Below are positions 11,845-24,354 of a DNA stretch of 64,000 bases, piece after piece. The stretch covers positions 111,921,473 to 111,985,472 of the forward strand of contig NC_035448.2 of assembly GCF_002127325.2 (NCBI RefSeq), written 5' to 3'. Position 1 is the stretch's first letter. Every line of letters starts with the position of its first letter. The stretch comes from Helianthus annuus. Taxonomy: Eukaryota > Streptophyta > Magnoliopsida > Asterales > Asteraceae. Below the pieces are notes generated by a model that saw only the letters and a list, made by a program, of their open reading frames with translations, had not been told where the DNA came from and made no database searches. The translations under genes were made by a program, and so were the position numbers.

Positions 11845-12450
11845 CACTTTAAAACTCAGACTATGCATATCATCCTTAAGAGTCGGACAATAAATATCAT
11901 CTCTATAAAACAAGTTGGGCTATGTATATAACAACATTCACAAAGTCGGACCTTGTATCATATCATACAAAAGAACTCGGACCAATGTAGGCTTTAAAAG
12001 TCGGATAGGCTTCAAGCCTTATGAAACTCGGACAAGCAGTGGGGGTCACAAAGGTCGGACATGGGGGTTTCCTCATGAAACTCGGACCCCTTGGCTTAAC
12101 AAAACTCAGACACAAGCACAATTAAAAGGTCGGACCACCCTTCCAAGGTTTAAAAGTCGGATAGTGTGTGTGGGGTTTAAAAAAAGTCGGACCCCCTTGA
12201 TCTCTTGCCAAAACTCGGACAACCCACAATCAAAGAAACTCGGACCAAACAATCCTTGTAAAGCTCGGACACTTAACATCATTACAAAACTCGGACTCCT
12301 AGCAACATATTAAAGCTCGGACCGTTCACAATGTTATAAAACTCAGACAATGTTCTTTGGTTTTAAAGTTCGGACTATGCTTGCTTTATAAAACTCAGAC
12401 ATACATTCACATTAAAGTCGGACAACTTCATTACGTTACAAAACTCAGAT
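11845..12450. repeat. Dispersed ctcggac-motif array in the G1 LTR
   Basis: The words aaactcggac, aaagtcggac or close variants recur about every 20-30 bases for some 600 bases, more than twenty times, separated by non-repeated sequence. The sister LTR has the same array at about 19258-19870. An open frame of 132 codons crosses both copies and is probably a by-product. Confidence 0.85.
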
Positions 12451-12943
12451 CAACAATCATCATCATACGAATATTCAAGTTCACAGTTACGATCTTACGA
12501 CCAGAAACCCTAATTTCATGATTTTCATAGTGCAATAATCATTTATCCATCGATCATTCTAACATATCTTGTATCTAATCATCAGCAATCGATTATACAA
12601 CCAGTCAATCATCATAATCACAATAATCAGCATCACATTAAAGCAAAGAACCATCATATGAAAGCTAGGGTTTACAAGTATTGCAATAATCAAGAATTGA
12701 TACAATCAAACAATCAATTAGGGTTTACAAGTATTACAATAATCAATCATTAACAATTTACCTTGGATTGAGTCTAACTAGATTGCAAGATTAAGATTGA
12801 TGCAGGAGACTTGTGCTTGTGATGGAAATGATGATTGCCAGAGAATGTGAAGTACGTGCTTAGTTTCTTGGGTGGTGATTAGTGAAAGGAATTAGGGTTA
12901 AGTATGGTTTAAGTTTCACTATTAGCACTAAGCACCCCTAAGA

Positions 12944-12953
12944 GTTATATTTT
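12944..12953 (-). promoter_or_regulatory. Possible TATA box of the G1 LTR
   Basis: The minus strand reads aaaatataac upstream of leader-like sequence; the same site is in the other LTR near 20355. Prediction only. Confidence 0.35.
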
Positions 12954-13254
12954 ACAATAGCACACCAACTAAAACAGTTTCACAGTTTCACCACCAAGTT
13001 TATGCATTTGACAAGTCTTTCACAATTAACACATAACCATGCAAAATCACACAATACACTTCATTGTATCCAAAACGTTACAGTTTCACAGCAAACTAAT
13101 TGTGCAAATAACAACTAAACAATAAATGAACGTGCAATAAATGCGAAGTAGGAAATCTTGGAAATTCGAGTTGTCACATTATCCCCAACGTGAAAGAAAT
13201 TTCGTCCCGAAATTTAGCATGCGGTTACTGAGGAAGCTAGGTAAGTTGTATCGT

Positions 13255-14784
13255 TTACTGGTTTTCCTGGGGTGTCACATCATCCCCCCGTTGATTTGGA
13301 ATTTCGTCCCGAAATTCCGCAGTAGTAGCTTCAGTCTCAGTAGTGGTTGCATTGGTTCCGAATAACTGGGGGTACTTTTCTGTCATCTGGTCTTCGCGTT
13401 CCCAGGTGTACTCTGGGCCACGTTTGGAGTTCCAACGAACTCGGACAAGAGGGGTTCTCTTGTGTTTGAGGACCTTAACATCCCGGTCCGTGATTTCAAC
13501 TGGTTCCTCGACGAACTGCAACCGCTCGTCGATAGTGAATTCCTTCAAGGGAACTATGAGGGTCTCATCTAACAGGCATTTCTTCAGATTCGACACGTGG
13601 AAAACGTTGTGAACTGCACCGAGTTCAGCTGGTAGGTTTAGTCTGTAGGCTACCTTGCCTATTCTTTCAGTGATTTCAAATGGTCCAACATACCGTGGAT
13701 TGAGCTTGCCTCGTTTACCAAATCTAACCACACCCTTCCAGGGTGAGACTTTAAGTAAAACCCGGTCCCCGACCTGAAATTCCAACGGCTTCCTACGCTT
13801 ATCCGCGTAGCTTTTCTGACGGTCGCGTGCTGCCGCCATACGTTGTCGTATTTGTGCTATTCGTTCGGTAGCATCAACTACCATTTCTGGACGTGTAATC
13901 TGACTATCCCACACCTCTGCCCAACAGAGAGGTGACTGGCATTTACGTCCGTACAATGCCTCGAATGGAGCGGCTTGTATGCTGGTGTGGTAGCTGTTAT
14001 TATACGAGAACTCCACTAACGGGAGGTGTTTTTCCCAGCTGTTGCCGAAATCGATAACACATGCCCGAAGCATGTCTTCTAGAGTTTGGATCGTGCGCTC
14101 AGACTGCCCATCCGTCTGAGGGTGATAAGCTGTGCTCATGTCTAATCGAGAGCCAAAAGCTTTGTGCATTGCTTGCCATAGTTCTGAAGTGAATCGTGCA
14201 TCCCGATCCGAAATGATGGAGGTGGGCACCCCGTGCCTCGAAACAACTTCTTTAAGATAAACGTCTGCAAGGGTGGAGAACTTATCCGTTTCCTTGATAG
14301 CCAAGAAGTGAGCAGACTTTGTGAGTCGATCTACGATCACCCAAATAGTATCATTCCCACGCTGGGATCTAGGTAGGCCAGTAACGAAATCCATGGAAAT
14401 TTCTTCCCATTTCCACTGTGGTATCCTGGGTTGCTGAAGTAGGCCTGAGGGTTTCTGATACTCTGTCTTGACTCTCGCACAAGTCAAACATTTGCTGACG
14501 TAAGTTGCAATGTGGGCCTTCATGCTAGGCCACCAATATGTAGTTCTGATGTCGTGATACATTTTATCCGAACCTGGATGTACCGAGTAGCGAGACTTAT
14601 GAGCTTCATCCATCACAAGTTCTCGTAAACCGCCATATAGTGGGACCCAAATACGTCCTGTTACATTGTAGGCGTCGTCTTCCTTTTGTTCTAATCGTTG
14701 CCTTGAGCCGCGTAAGGCTTCAGCCCTGACGTTTTCTTTTTTCAATGCTTCCACCTGAGCATCTCGTATCTGTGCAGGAAGATC
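13255..14784 (-). pseudogene. Gypsy integrase of G1
   Basis: Minus-strand open frame of about 500 codons, in the same phase as the RT frame upstream and separated from it by one in-frame stop at 14785-14787. In order: an HHCC zinc-binding domain ([17 protein letters not shown], then CLTCARVK); the catalytic core, with Asp in MDFVTGLP, Asp in ISDRDARF and Glu in SERTIQTLE; then a C-terminal region with [13 protein letters not shown] and [11 protein letters not shown]. Last is a chromodomain-like tail, [18 protein letters not shown], typical of chromoviruses. Integrase inserts the cDNA into the genome. It overlaps the polypurine tract and 3' LTR by a few codons. The domain itself looks intact, but the polyprotein is interrupted. 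Confidence 0.9.
13280..13296 (-). other. Polypurine tract of G1
   Basis: The plus strand reads tcatccccccg directly after the LTR end, i.e. a purine run on the coding strand next to the 3' LTR, where second-strand synthesis is primed. Confidence 0.75.
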
Positions 14785-14787
14785 AGA

Positions 14788-16080
14788 CTAAATAGTGAGC
14801 TGCAAAGTTTGTACACGCCTAGGTAGAGTGTCTTTTCGACTGAGAGCGTCAGCCACAACATTGGCTTTGCCTGGATGGTACTTGATGGCGCATTCGTAAT
14901 CGTTCAAAAGTTCGACCCATCTTCGTTGGCGCATGTTCAAATCCTTTTGCTTAAGGATATGCTCGAGACTCCTGTGATCGGTGTAAATAGTGCACTTGGT
15001 ACCGTACAGGTAGTGTCGCCATATCTTAAGTGCGAAAACAACAGCTCCCAGCTCTAAATCGTGCGTCGTGTAGTTCCGTTCGTGAACCTTGAGTTGACGA
15101 GAAGCGTAAGCAATGACCTTGTCGCGCTGCATTAACACACATCCAAGACCCTGGATGGATGCGTCACAGTATACTACAAAATCGTCCGTGCCCTCTGGCA
15201 AAGAGAGGATAGGTGCACTGCAAAGTCTATCCTTTAAGTGTTGAAAAGCAGTTTCCTGATTGTTACCCCAACGGTAGGTGACACCCTTCTGTGTCAGTAG
15301 TGTAAGCGACTGTGCAATCTTTGAAAAGTCTTTGATGAATCGCCTGTAATACCCCGGCGAACCCAAGAATGGGCGTATTTCCGTTGGTGTACGCGGTGCA
15401 GGCCAGTTCCTGATCGAATCTACCTTAGATGGATCAACATGAATCCCACCCTTGTTCACCACGTGGCCTAGAAAGTGGACTTCACGAAGCCAGAAGTCGC
15501 ATTTTGAAAACTTGGCGTACAATTGCTCCTTTCGAAGAAGTTCTAAGATAAGACGTAAGTGCTGCTCGTGTTCCTCCTGACTCTCGGAGTAGATCAGAAT
15601 GTCGTCGATGAAGACAATGACGAACTTGTCAAGATAGGGTTTGCACACCCTGTTCATAAGATCCATAAATACGGCAGGCGCGTTCGTTAACCTGAACGGC
15701 ATGACAAGAGACTCGTAGTGGCCGTAGCGAGTTCTGAATGCGGTTTTGGAGACGTCCTCGTCCCGGACTCTCAGCTGATGGTAACCTGACCTCAAGTCTA
15801 TCTTGGAGTAGTAGCACGACCCTTGCAACTGGTCGAATAAGTTGTCAATTCGTGGAAGAGGATAACAATTCTTCACCGTCACCCTGTTGAGTTCCCGGTA
15901 GTCTATGCACATCCTGAAGGTACCATCCTTCTTTTTCACAAATAACACTGGAGCTCCCCAAGGTGAAAAGATAGGTCGGATAAATCCCTTATCCAAGAGT
16001 TCTTGTAGTTGCGTCGATAGTTCTTCCAATTCGGATGGAGCTAAGCGATACGGTGCGCGAGGTGTAGGTGCTGTCCAGAA
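14788..16080 (-). pseudogene. Gypsy reverse transcriptase and RNase H of G1
   Basis: A 413-codon open frame (14788-16029) encodes RT with [40 protein letters not shown] and the catalytic [13 protein letters not shown]. The thumb ([16 protein letters not shown]) and RNase H ([31 protein letters not shown]) follow. The glycine usual in MPFGLTN is arginine here, and LGLAGYY has become LGSPGYY. The upstream sequence joins directly to protease remnants after a deletion. A single stop separates it from integrase. RT and RNase H copy the element RNA into DNA. Confidence 0.9.
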
Positions 16081-16361
16081 CTATAGGAATGAAGTCGATA
16101 GGGAACGTCTACCCAGCGAGGATAAGATTACAACCCTGAACTATGTATGGCCTCTAGACCTTTACCATTAACTAACCCTACGACACGTTGGGTGTTCAAG
16201 GGAGTTGGTATACGTTTTAACATTCGACTAACTTTCAAAGACATATCATTGGTATTCACACCCGAATCAGACAATATAGTAACATAGAAGTCGACAAGAA
16301 GAAACTTACCCATTATTACGATAAGATCGTTCCTTGCGTCACCCTGACCAATCATGTACAC
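16081..16361 (-). pseudogene. Damaged Gypsy protease of G1
   Basis: The minus strand reads VYMIGQGDARND-type sequence, then FYVTILSDSGVNTNDMS, the counterpart of the active-site LLDSGADTSYVS in G2. The DSG triad survives but neighbours are changed. Compared with G2, several hundred bases are missing between the protease flap region (~16090) and the RT entrance ([13 protein letters not shown]), so the C-terminal half of the protease and the linker are gone. The enzyme cannot be functional. Confidence 0.8.
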
Positions 16362-17652
16362 GCTGCCCCGGCGTCATTGTTTCCATTGCTTCCCCCAACG
16401 CTATCCTCGTTGTCGTCCCTGTTTCCATGGTCGTGGTTCTGAGTCTGGTCCTGGTTTAATTGAGGGCAATCGCGTTTAAAATGACCTTCAGCCCCACACT
16501 GGAAACATCCCCGGTTTCCACGATGTGGCTGCTGCTGTGTGTTCTGTGGAGCTGGTAGTTGCAGTTGCTGGTTCTGTGAAGATTGAGGCAGTCGTTGTTG
16601 TTCTTGAGTTACAGGACGTGAGTTTCGACAATCCTTAGCTTCATGACCAATCTTGAGACACCGCTGGCAACGACCCTTGTTGCACTGGCCACCGTGGTGT
16701 CTGTTACAATTGTTGGACCATGGGTGAATTCCTCGATATCTTTTCTGCCCATGACTACTAGAAAACTGCTGTCTGGGGCTCTGGTAGTCATCTATCTCTT
16801 GCTGCTGCGCCAGAGGCTGGACCAAAATTAATTCCTTGCTCAGGCTTTCATCCCACTTGCGTCTGTTATCACTAGAAGCACATGCAGTATCAGTTTTAAC
16901 ACGTTTCGGTAGTTTGTTCTGTCCTATAGCCTGGTCTGTGAGACGATGAGCAAGCCTAGTGACTTGCTGGATAGTGCCAAGATTAGCTGCGGTCATATGA
17001 CTCTGGATTTCGGGCACCAGACCCTTGAGATGCAGTTCGATGCGTTTGGTGGGAGTGTCTACCATAGTGGAACAAAATGTGGCTAATTCGTTTGATCTCC
17101 TCGTATAAGCTTCAATTTCAGACCCCACCATCTGTAGGTTGAGGAACTCTACCTCTAGTTTGTGGATGTCTTCTCGACTGCAAAACTCTTCCTTAATTAG
17201 GTCCTTGAACTCGTTCCAGGGAGTGGCATTAGCAGCTGCCAGTCCTAACATTTGAACCTATGCTTCCCACCAGGTTAATGCAGCACCTTCGAGTGTTCCA
17301 GTAGCAAACTTTACTCTACGTGACTCAGGGCAATCATGTACCTCGAAGTCAGTTTCGAGCCTCTCGAACCAATGGAGGAGGTCTTCAACTCCCTCAGTTC
17401 CACATAGGTCGACATTCCTTGAGGTTTTTGAAGGTGTAAACAGGTGACTGAGCGTGTTAACCTATTGTGTATAAGAATAGGACAAGGTTAAACACAAGAG
17501 TTAGCTTAGGAGTGTAGGATCTAAAGATCCTAGATACGACTGCAGGGTATACCTCCTGCTTGGATGGCTGCAAGTGTCGCAACAATTCGTTCGTTAATGA
17601 GAGCCGTCAACTGGGCTTGTGTCATGTTGATATATCCGGCCATGATCTTCAT
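16352..17652 (-). pseudogene. Gypsy gag of G1
   Basis: The start is placed at the ATG near 17652, by analogy with G2. The first ~30 codons (MTQAQLTALINER) are followed by a short out-of-place stretch at about 17430-17550. Then comes the retrotransposon gag domain (LHWFERLETDF, TLEGAALTWWEA). An in-frame stop follows near 17254, then an open frame of 299 codons. The latter holds AYTRRSNELATFC, LKGLVPEIQSHM and two CCHC knuckles, CQRCLKIGHEAKDC and CFQCGAEGHFKRDC. Gag forms the particle and binds RNA. Confidence 0.88.
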
Positions 17653-17937
17653 AGCAAATGTATCGTAAGTGAGAGAGGTTCGTGAATAGTGCGATGACAG
17701 AAGAGTGTATGCACATAGGTGTTCTCATGTAATAACGAATAGTAAACAATGTAATCTAAGCATACTACGAGCAAAGTTCTATGTAGTTCTAGCAAGCAGG
17801 TAATAAACATAAACCTTATTACCTAGAATGTTGAGTCTTGCACGTGGAGCGAAGAATCGTTGTGGATCGTGGAGAGCACTGTTCTGGTTTTAATAAAAAC
17901 GTTTTCCCATATTAAAACCAAGTTCTCTATAACCAAT

Positions 17938-17950
17938 GGCTCTGATACCA
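17938..17950 (-). other. Primer-binding site of G1
   Basis: TGGTATCAGAGCC on the minus strand, three bases from the 5' LTR; matches initiator tRNA-Met. It should not be read as a tRNA gene. Confidence 0.85.
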
Positions 17951-18479
17951 ATCTGTCACACCCCCAAAATCCACACGCGGAGTACCACCGCTTGGGAGCG
18001 CGACTGACCAGGATCAAGCCACCAATCATATTGAACATAGTATATAATAATCAAAGTAGTTTGTAAAACCCAATTCAATACAATTGATGTTCAAACCAAA
18101 CACAGTTTAAGTAGCGGAAGCGTAATAATGAAAATCCAATGTATGTAAATAGTTCAAGTGTTATAAGTGTAACATAACATCCACGATCCAAGCTCCACAA
18201 CGACCTGCTCCTCCCTGTGCAAGCTCCATATGTACCTAAGGTCCTGCAAGGCATGCAGCAGAAAGTCAACAACTAGTTGAGCGAGTTCACAGTTTATAGT
18301 TCAGTAATTGTAATAGTATAGTAAGTCTTGTGTTCGTTCATTAAGTCATGTATCGTATTAGTTCGTATCGCAGCCCTCTAGGCATGTATGCGAAGATTAG
18401 GGAAAATTCTCAAGTGTTCTAGACTAGGTATGTTTGTATCGCGGCCACCCGGCACCTGTGCGAAGTTTTAGTGTATAGT

Positions 18480-18635
18480 TCGCAGCCTTCCTAGGCATGT
18501 GTGCGAAGATTAGTCATATTATCGTAGCCAACCCTGGCATGTGTGCGAAGATCAGTCATATTATCGCAGCCAACCCTGGCATGTGTGCGAAGATCAGTCA
18601 TATTATCGCAGCCAACCCCGGCGTGTGTGCGAAGA
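18480..18635. repeat. ~39-bp tandem repeats, second LTR copy
   Basis: Same units as at 7380-7555, with one base change (atcgtagcc) in the first unit. Confidence 0.8.
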
Positions 18636-19257
18636 TCAGTTCTATAAGCATCACTAGTCTAGCAGTATCTTAACCAATCACCTTCCTCACCCGAGGATCA
18701 CATCACTACGTTCCATTATCTAAAGAAGTACAAATAAATAAATCAATCCCATTCCCACCCTGGGAACCCCATGCCTTGGCTGTGTGAACTCACCTTGGTT
18801 TGCTCGGTATGCTAATATTATGCGCTCGAAAGTAATCAGTCAAATCCTATAGTTATGCACGTATTCTCAATCAGTTCGAGTTCGTAAAGTTTCTCATGCA
18901 ATTAATACCACAGAGTGTGCTTGACAGTTGATATCATGCATCATGCGTCAGTTAATCATGTTCATACAATCCACGTTTCACATAAAGGCTTTCTCAATTT
19001 ATTCGAACAATATTACCCATTAACATGTCTTACCATGTTTAACAGGTTTAACGAGGTTCCACACTTGACAAGATTTACGCACTTAGCATAGAGAACGTAC
19101 GTAACAGAATCATTCAGAATTAATCAGAGTTATCATACACATAACATACTGACATGTTTAATAGTTACATAATTAACGGAGTTTCATGCATAACTTAACA
19201 GAATTAATAACTAACAGAGTTATTAATTAACAGGGTTATCAGTTGGGCCGGAATCAC

Positions 19258-19870
19258 TTTAAAACTCAGACTATGCATATCATCCTTAAGAGTCGGACAA
19301 TAAATATCATCTCTATAAAACAAGTTGGGCTATGTATATAACAACATTCACAAAGTCGGACCTTGTATCATATCATACAAAAGAACTCGGACCAATGTAG
19401 GCTTTAAAAGTCGGATAGGCTTCAAGCCTTATGAAACTCGGACAAGCAGTGGGGGTCACAAAGGTCGGACATGGGGGTTTCCTCATGAAACTCGGACCCC
19501 ATGGCTTAACAAAACTCAGACACAAGCACATCTAAAAGGTCGGACCACCCTTCCAAGGTTTAAAAGTCGGATAGTGTGTGTGGGGTTTAAAAAAAGTCGG
19601 ACCCCCTTGATCTCTTGCCAAAACTCGGACAACCCACAATCAAAGAAACTCGGACCAAACAATCCTTGTAAAGCTCGGACACTTAACATCATTACAAAAC
19701 TCGGACTCCTAGCAACATATTAAAGCTCGGACCCTTCACAATGTTATGAAACTCAGACAATGTTCTTTGGTTTTAAAGTTCGGACTATGCTTGCTTTATA
19801 AAACTCAGACATACATTCACATTAAAAGTCGGACAACTTCATTACGTTACAAAACTCAGATCAACAATCA
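19258..19870. repeat. Dispersed ctcggac-motif array, second LTR copy
   Basis: Counterpart of 11845-12450; spacing and motif order are conserved. Confidence 0.85.
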
Positions 19871-20690
19871 TCATCATACGAATATTCAAGTTCACAGTTA
19901 CGATATTACGACCAGAAACCCTAATTTCATGATTTTCATAGTGCAATAATCATTTATCCATCGATCATTCTAACATATCTTGTATCTAATCATCAGCAAT
20001 CGATTATACAACCAGTCAATCATCATAATCACAATAATCAGCATCACATTAAAGCACAGAACCATCATATGAAAGCTAGGGTTTACAAGTATTGCAATAA
20101 TCAAGAATTGATACAATCAAACAATCAATTAGGGTTTACAAGTATTACAATAATCAATCATTAACAATTTACCTTGGATTGAGTCTAACTAGATTGCAAG
20201 ATTAAGATTGATGCAGGAGACTTGTGCTTGTGATGGAAATGATGATTGCTAGAGAATGTGAAGTACGTGCTTAGTTTCTTGGGTGGTGATTAGTGAAAGG
20301 AATTAGGGTTAAGTATGGTTTAAGTTTCACTATTAGCACTAAGCACCCCTAAGAGTTATATTTTACAATAGCACACCACCTCAAACAGTTTCACAGTTTC
20401 ACCACCAAGTTTATGCATTTGACAAGTCTTTCACAATTAACACATAACCATGCAAAATCACACAATACACTTCATTGTATCCAAAACGTTACAGTTTCAC
20501 AGCAAACTAATTGTGCAAATAACAACTAAACAATAAATGAACGTGCAATAAATGCGAAGTAGGAAATCTTGGAAATTCGAGTTGTCACATTATCCCCAAC
20601 GTGAAAGAAATTTCGTCCCGAAATTTAGCATGCGGTTACTGAGGAAGCTAGGTAAGTTGTATCGTTTACTGGTTTTCCTGGGGTGTCACA

Positions 20691-22596
20691 AGTTAGTCAT
20701 TTAGTGTCTTACAAATAGAGCACAAAGTTCCTACACGTATCTATCACATAGCATGCATTACTTTAACTGTTTATGCCCGTATATATATACTTCCCATCCA
20801 TTCCCCACTCATAAGCATACTTACGATAGTGCACGTAACACATATAACATGTTAGATCATTCACAGATAGCATACTCGACATTTAGACACGCAAGTCACA
20901 ACTTATGTCAATTCAGCATTAACATTCAAAACCGGCTGTTTTCGGACATTTTAATAAAATAGTTAACTTATTCCAAAAATTCCCAATTTTTTGCAGAATG
21001 CCTTAAACGTTCCAAATTTTATTGTGTAAAAATATCGGGGTCCGGTTCATTACCAATATTTTATAAAAATTCATTTTCCAGACTGAATTCAGATTTATAT
21101 TTTTCTGAGCACAGTCCACGAGATAATTTATTTAAAATTCATCGAGCGTCCGATTTACGAAATTCCAGTGGGGTAATTACAAAGACATCGATGATCAACT
21201 ATGGTATAAATTTCGTGATCAGACTCCACACAGATTACAAGTTATAACAGAAAACAAGACGCACTTTTTCAGCAGAAAAATTGCAGCTCTAGCTGCTGTA
21301 ACGAAAAGACGCTTTTAAAATAGTAAACGGAATCCAAAAATTACGATTCCGGTGCCATTAGAACCGTATTTCATAATAACACGTTTTAGAGTCAAAATAT
21401 CCGTTTTTCGTAGTGTTTACAACCTGTTTACAGCCAACTGAAGTTGGCTGTAAAACTTGGACAGATTCTGTTTTCATTCTATAACTTACTAACTTGTGTT
21501 CGGTTGATTCCGTTAACATGTTTAGTGATTATAACAACATCAAACATCAATATTACCCAGCAAAACATCAGATAATCAACCAATAATCATAACCACACAA
21601 GATCTACATGATTTACACACATATCTTCTCTTTATCCACACTTTAACACATTATGTTCAAGACTTGTTCATGAGCTTTAAGGTTTCTTAACTTTTTATCA
21701 TTCTAACATCTATTAACCACTTAAATAACATAAAGAATGATCGGATCTAAGTTCTTACCACTAGCTCAAGGCTAGGGAAGTTCGAGTGTAGAAAAGTGGT
21801 GGTTAATAGCAAATGGAGAAGGTCCTTCCACTTCCGAACGCACCGAGCTTCGTTGTAGGACCTCTTGCACCTTTGGGTGAGTGTAGATTGCTTGAAAGAT
21901 GATGTGAGGGTGGTGGTATGGTGGTGGTTGTTGGCTGCCAAAACAAAGGAAGAAGGAGAAGGGAGAGAAGTGGTGTTGAATGTGTGGATGGTGAAATGAG
22001 GCTTATGCTCACAAGACTACTCTTATAACCATTTCATGTGTTCATCCATTGTGTAAAGTGTCATAGATTGGGGAACATGATCCAATATAATAATCAAATA
22101 AAATCTATGGTGGGGCCACCATGTTGGATGGTCATAGGTGGGGGGGGGTCTAGATGTAGGTTGTAACTAGTTAGTTTAATCATAGTTGAAATCTAAGTGT
22201 ATTGGTTAGGGTATTAGTTACTAGATATTTATGTAGTGTGTGTTATGATATTCGGGGACCATAACTAATTCAGAAAAATAACAACAATGTCTCCGGTAAT
22301 ATTTTAGTGTTCCGGGTAATGTCCGGTTGTTCGATTTGATACTGTTCCATTAAAGTGCTTAATTAATCCGTAAAATGTCATACATATATATTTTTGTAAC
22401 GTTTTTAATTTTCAACACTCAGGAAAGCATAACAGACTATTTAGTAACTTTTCTGTATACTACTAGTATGTTAACATACACATGTAAGTACATCACAGAT
22501 ATCAGAAAGCAGTTAAGTAATTCCACACAGTCGTCAAACACTTTAATTATCAATAATAAATTGTACGGAATACATAGGATTTTGAGGGTTGTCACA
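20691..22596 (-). repeat. 3' LTR of G2, second piece
   Basis: Resumes at agttagtcattt exactly where 6868 broke off and runs to gagggttgtcaca. It matches 28622-30679, except that the other LTR has an extra 154-bp tandem duplication. Confidence 0.93.
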
Positions 22597-22612
22597 TTCT
22601 CCCCCTGTTAAG
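22597..22612 (-). other. Polypurine tract of G2
   Basis: ttctccccctgtt on the plus strand, a purine run on the coding strand directly next to the 3' LTR. Confidence 0.75.
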
Positions 22613-22692
22613 AGAATTTTGTCCCGAAATTTAGCGCGTGGTTGCTGAGGAAGCTAGTTAAGTTGCATTGTTTTCCTGATTTTCCTGGGGTG

Positions 22693-24354
22693 TCACATCA
22701 CCCCCCGTTGATTTGGAATTTCGTCCCGAAATTCTGCAGTAGCTTCAGCCTCAGTAGTGGTTTCGTTTTTCTTAAACAGTTGGGGATACTTGAGTTTCAT
22801 TTGGTCTTCTCGTTCCCATGTATACTCTGGGCCACGACGGGAATTCCAATGAACTCGGATGAGAGGTATTCTGGTGTGCTTGAGAATCTTAACGTCTTGA
22901 TCCGTAATCTCTACTGGTTCCTCGACAAATCGCAGCTTGTCATCGATAGTGAGCTCTTTGAGAGGAACTATGAGGGTCTCATCTGACAAACACTTCTTCA
23001 GATTCGACACATGGAATACGTTGTGAACTCCACTGAGTTCTTCAGGTAGGTTCAGCCTGTAAGCGACTTTGCCAATTCTCTCAATGATCTCGAACGGTCC
23101 GACATAACGCGGGTTGAGCTTGCCCCGTTTGCCAAATCGGACTACACATTTCCAAGGTGAGACTTTGAGCAGCACTCGATCCCCAACCTGGAACTCGAGT
23201 GGCTTTCTTCGCTTATCAGCATAGCTTTTCTGACGGTCACGAGCTGCCGCCATTCGTTGTCGTATCTGAGCAATCTTCTCGGTTGTATCTACTACGAGTT
23301 CTGGGCCAGTGATTTGACTATCGCCAACTTCTGCCCAACAGAGAGGTGATCGGCATTTACGTCCATACAATGCCTCAAACGGAGCGGCCTGGATGCTGGT
23401 GTGGTAACTGTTGTTATACGAAAACTCCACTAACGGGAGATGCTTTTCCCAGCCATTACCAAAGTCGATTACAGACGCCCTAAGCATGTCTTCAAGAGTT
23501 TGGATGGTGCGTTCTGATTGCCCATCCGTCTGTGGATGATAAGCAATGCTCATATCTAATCATGAGCCAAAAGACTTGTGCATAGCTTGCCACAGTTCAG
23601 AGGTGAAACGCGCGTCATGATCAGAAATGATGGAGGTTGGCACTCCGTGCCTTGATACCACTTCTTTTAAGTAGATGTCTGCTAGAGTAGAAAACTTATC
23701 CGTTTCTTTGATAGGCAGAAAATGTGCAGACTTGGTCAATCTATCCACGATCACCCAAATGGTATCGTTTCCGCGTTGAGACCTGGGCAGGCTAGTAACA
23801 AAATCCATGGAAATTTGCTCCCACTTTCATTTAGGTATCTCTGGTTGTTGGAGTGGGCCTGATGGTTTCTCGTATTCGACCTTTACCCTGGCACAAATCA
23901 AGCATTTACTGACGTAGGTTGCTATGCTGGCTTTCATACCAGGCCACCAGTATGTAGTTTTTAAGTCGTGGTACATCTTATCCGAACCAGGATGTACTGA
24001 ATAACGAGACTTATGCGCTTCATCCATCACGAGCTTGCGTAGATCTCCATAAAGTGGAACCCAGATGCGTCCGTTAACATAGTAGGCGCCGTTTTCCTTT
24101 TGTTCTAGCCGTTGTCTCGATCCTCGCAGGGACTCAGCTCTGATGTTCTCAGCCTTCAATGCTTCAGCCTGAGCATCGTGAATCTGAGCAGGTAGGTTAG
24201 ATTGGATGGTAAGCTGCAACGCACGTACACGCCTAGGTATAGTATCCTTTCGGCTGAGGGCGTCAGCCACAACATTGGCTTTGCCCGGATGATATTTGAT
24301 AGCGCATTCATAATCGTTCAAGAGTTCTACCCATCGGCGTTGTCGCATGTTCAA
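22693..24354 (-). pseudogene. Gypsy integrase of G2 (with RNase H tail)
   Basis: Three consecutive open frames in one phase (22693-23553, 23560-23808, 23827-24354), separated by single stops. They cover the RNase H end ([20 protein letters not shown]), the HHCC zinc domain, the D,D-35-E core ([31 protein letters not shown]) and the chromodomain-like tail ([16 protein letters not shown]). The stop near 23823 replaces a Trp seen in G1, and the one near 23557 an Arg codon of CGA type; both are explained by C-to-T decay. The canonical DRD is DHD here. Confidence 0.9.

Larger units (their letters stand above)
6869..13279 (-). repeat. 3' LTR of G1, interrupted by solo LTR S3
   Basis: Runs from tgtcacacccc to ggggtgtcaca, with S3 between 7680 and 11349. 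It carries two internal arrays: ~39-bp units (gcagccaaccctggcatgtg) at about 7380-7555, and a long run of dispersed ctcggac words at about 11845-12450. Confidence 0.92.
6869..20690 (-). mobile_element. G1: Ty3/Gypsy retrotransposon nested in the G2 LTR
   Basis: Minus-strand element flanked by agtta at 6864-6868 and 20691-20695. The 3' LTR is 6869-13279 with the S3 insertion; subtracting S3 and its duplication leaves 2736 bases. The 5' LTR is 17954-20690, 2737 bases. The two LTRs are nearly identical by eye. Internal region 13280-17953 carries gag, a damaged protease, RT/RNase H and integrase. LTR ends resemble those of G2, so the two belong to related families. Confidence 0.93.
17954..20690 (-). 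repeat. 5' LTR of G1 (2737 bp)
   Basis: Uninterrupted copy of the 3' LTR. It includes the 39-bp array (about 18480-18635) and the ctcggac array (about 19258-19870). By eye differences from 6869-13279 are scattered single bases plus a 1-bp indel, which suggests a young insertion. Confidence 0.93.

Noticed and set aside
11915..12313. 132-codon open frame, repeated at 19325-19723
   Set aside because: It runs through the ctcggac array and is duplicated only because both LTRs carry it. The composition is repetitive and it resembles no family.
17938..17950. tRNA-Met-like match, also at 2271, 27587, 35935, 39642 and 47109
   Set aside because: Only the short 3' tRNA complement; these are retrotransposon primer sites, not tRNA genes.
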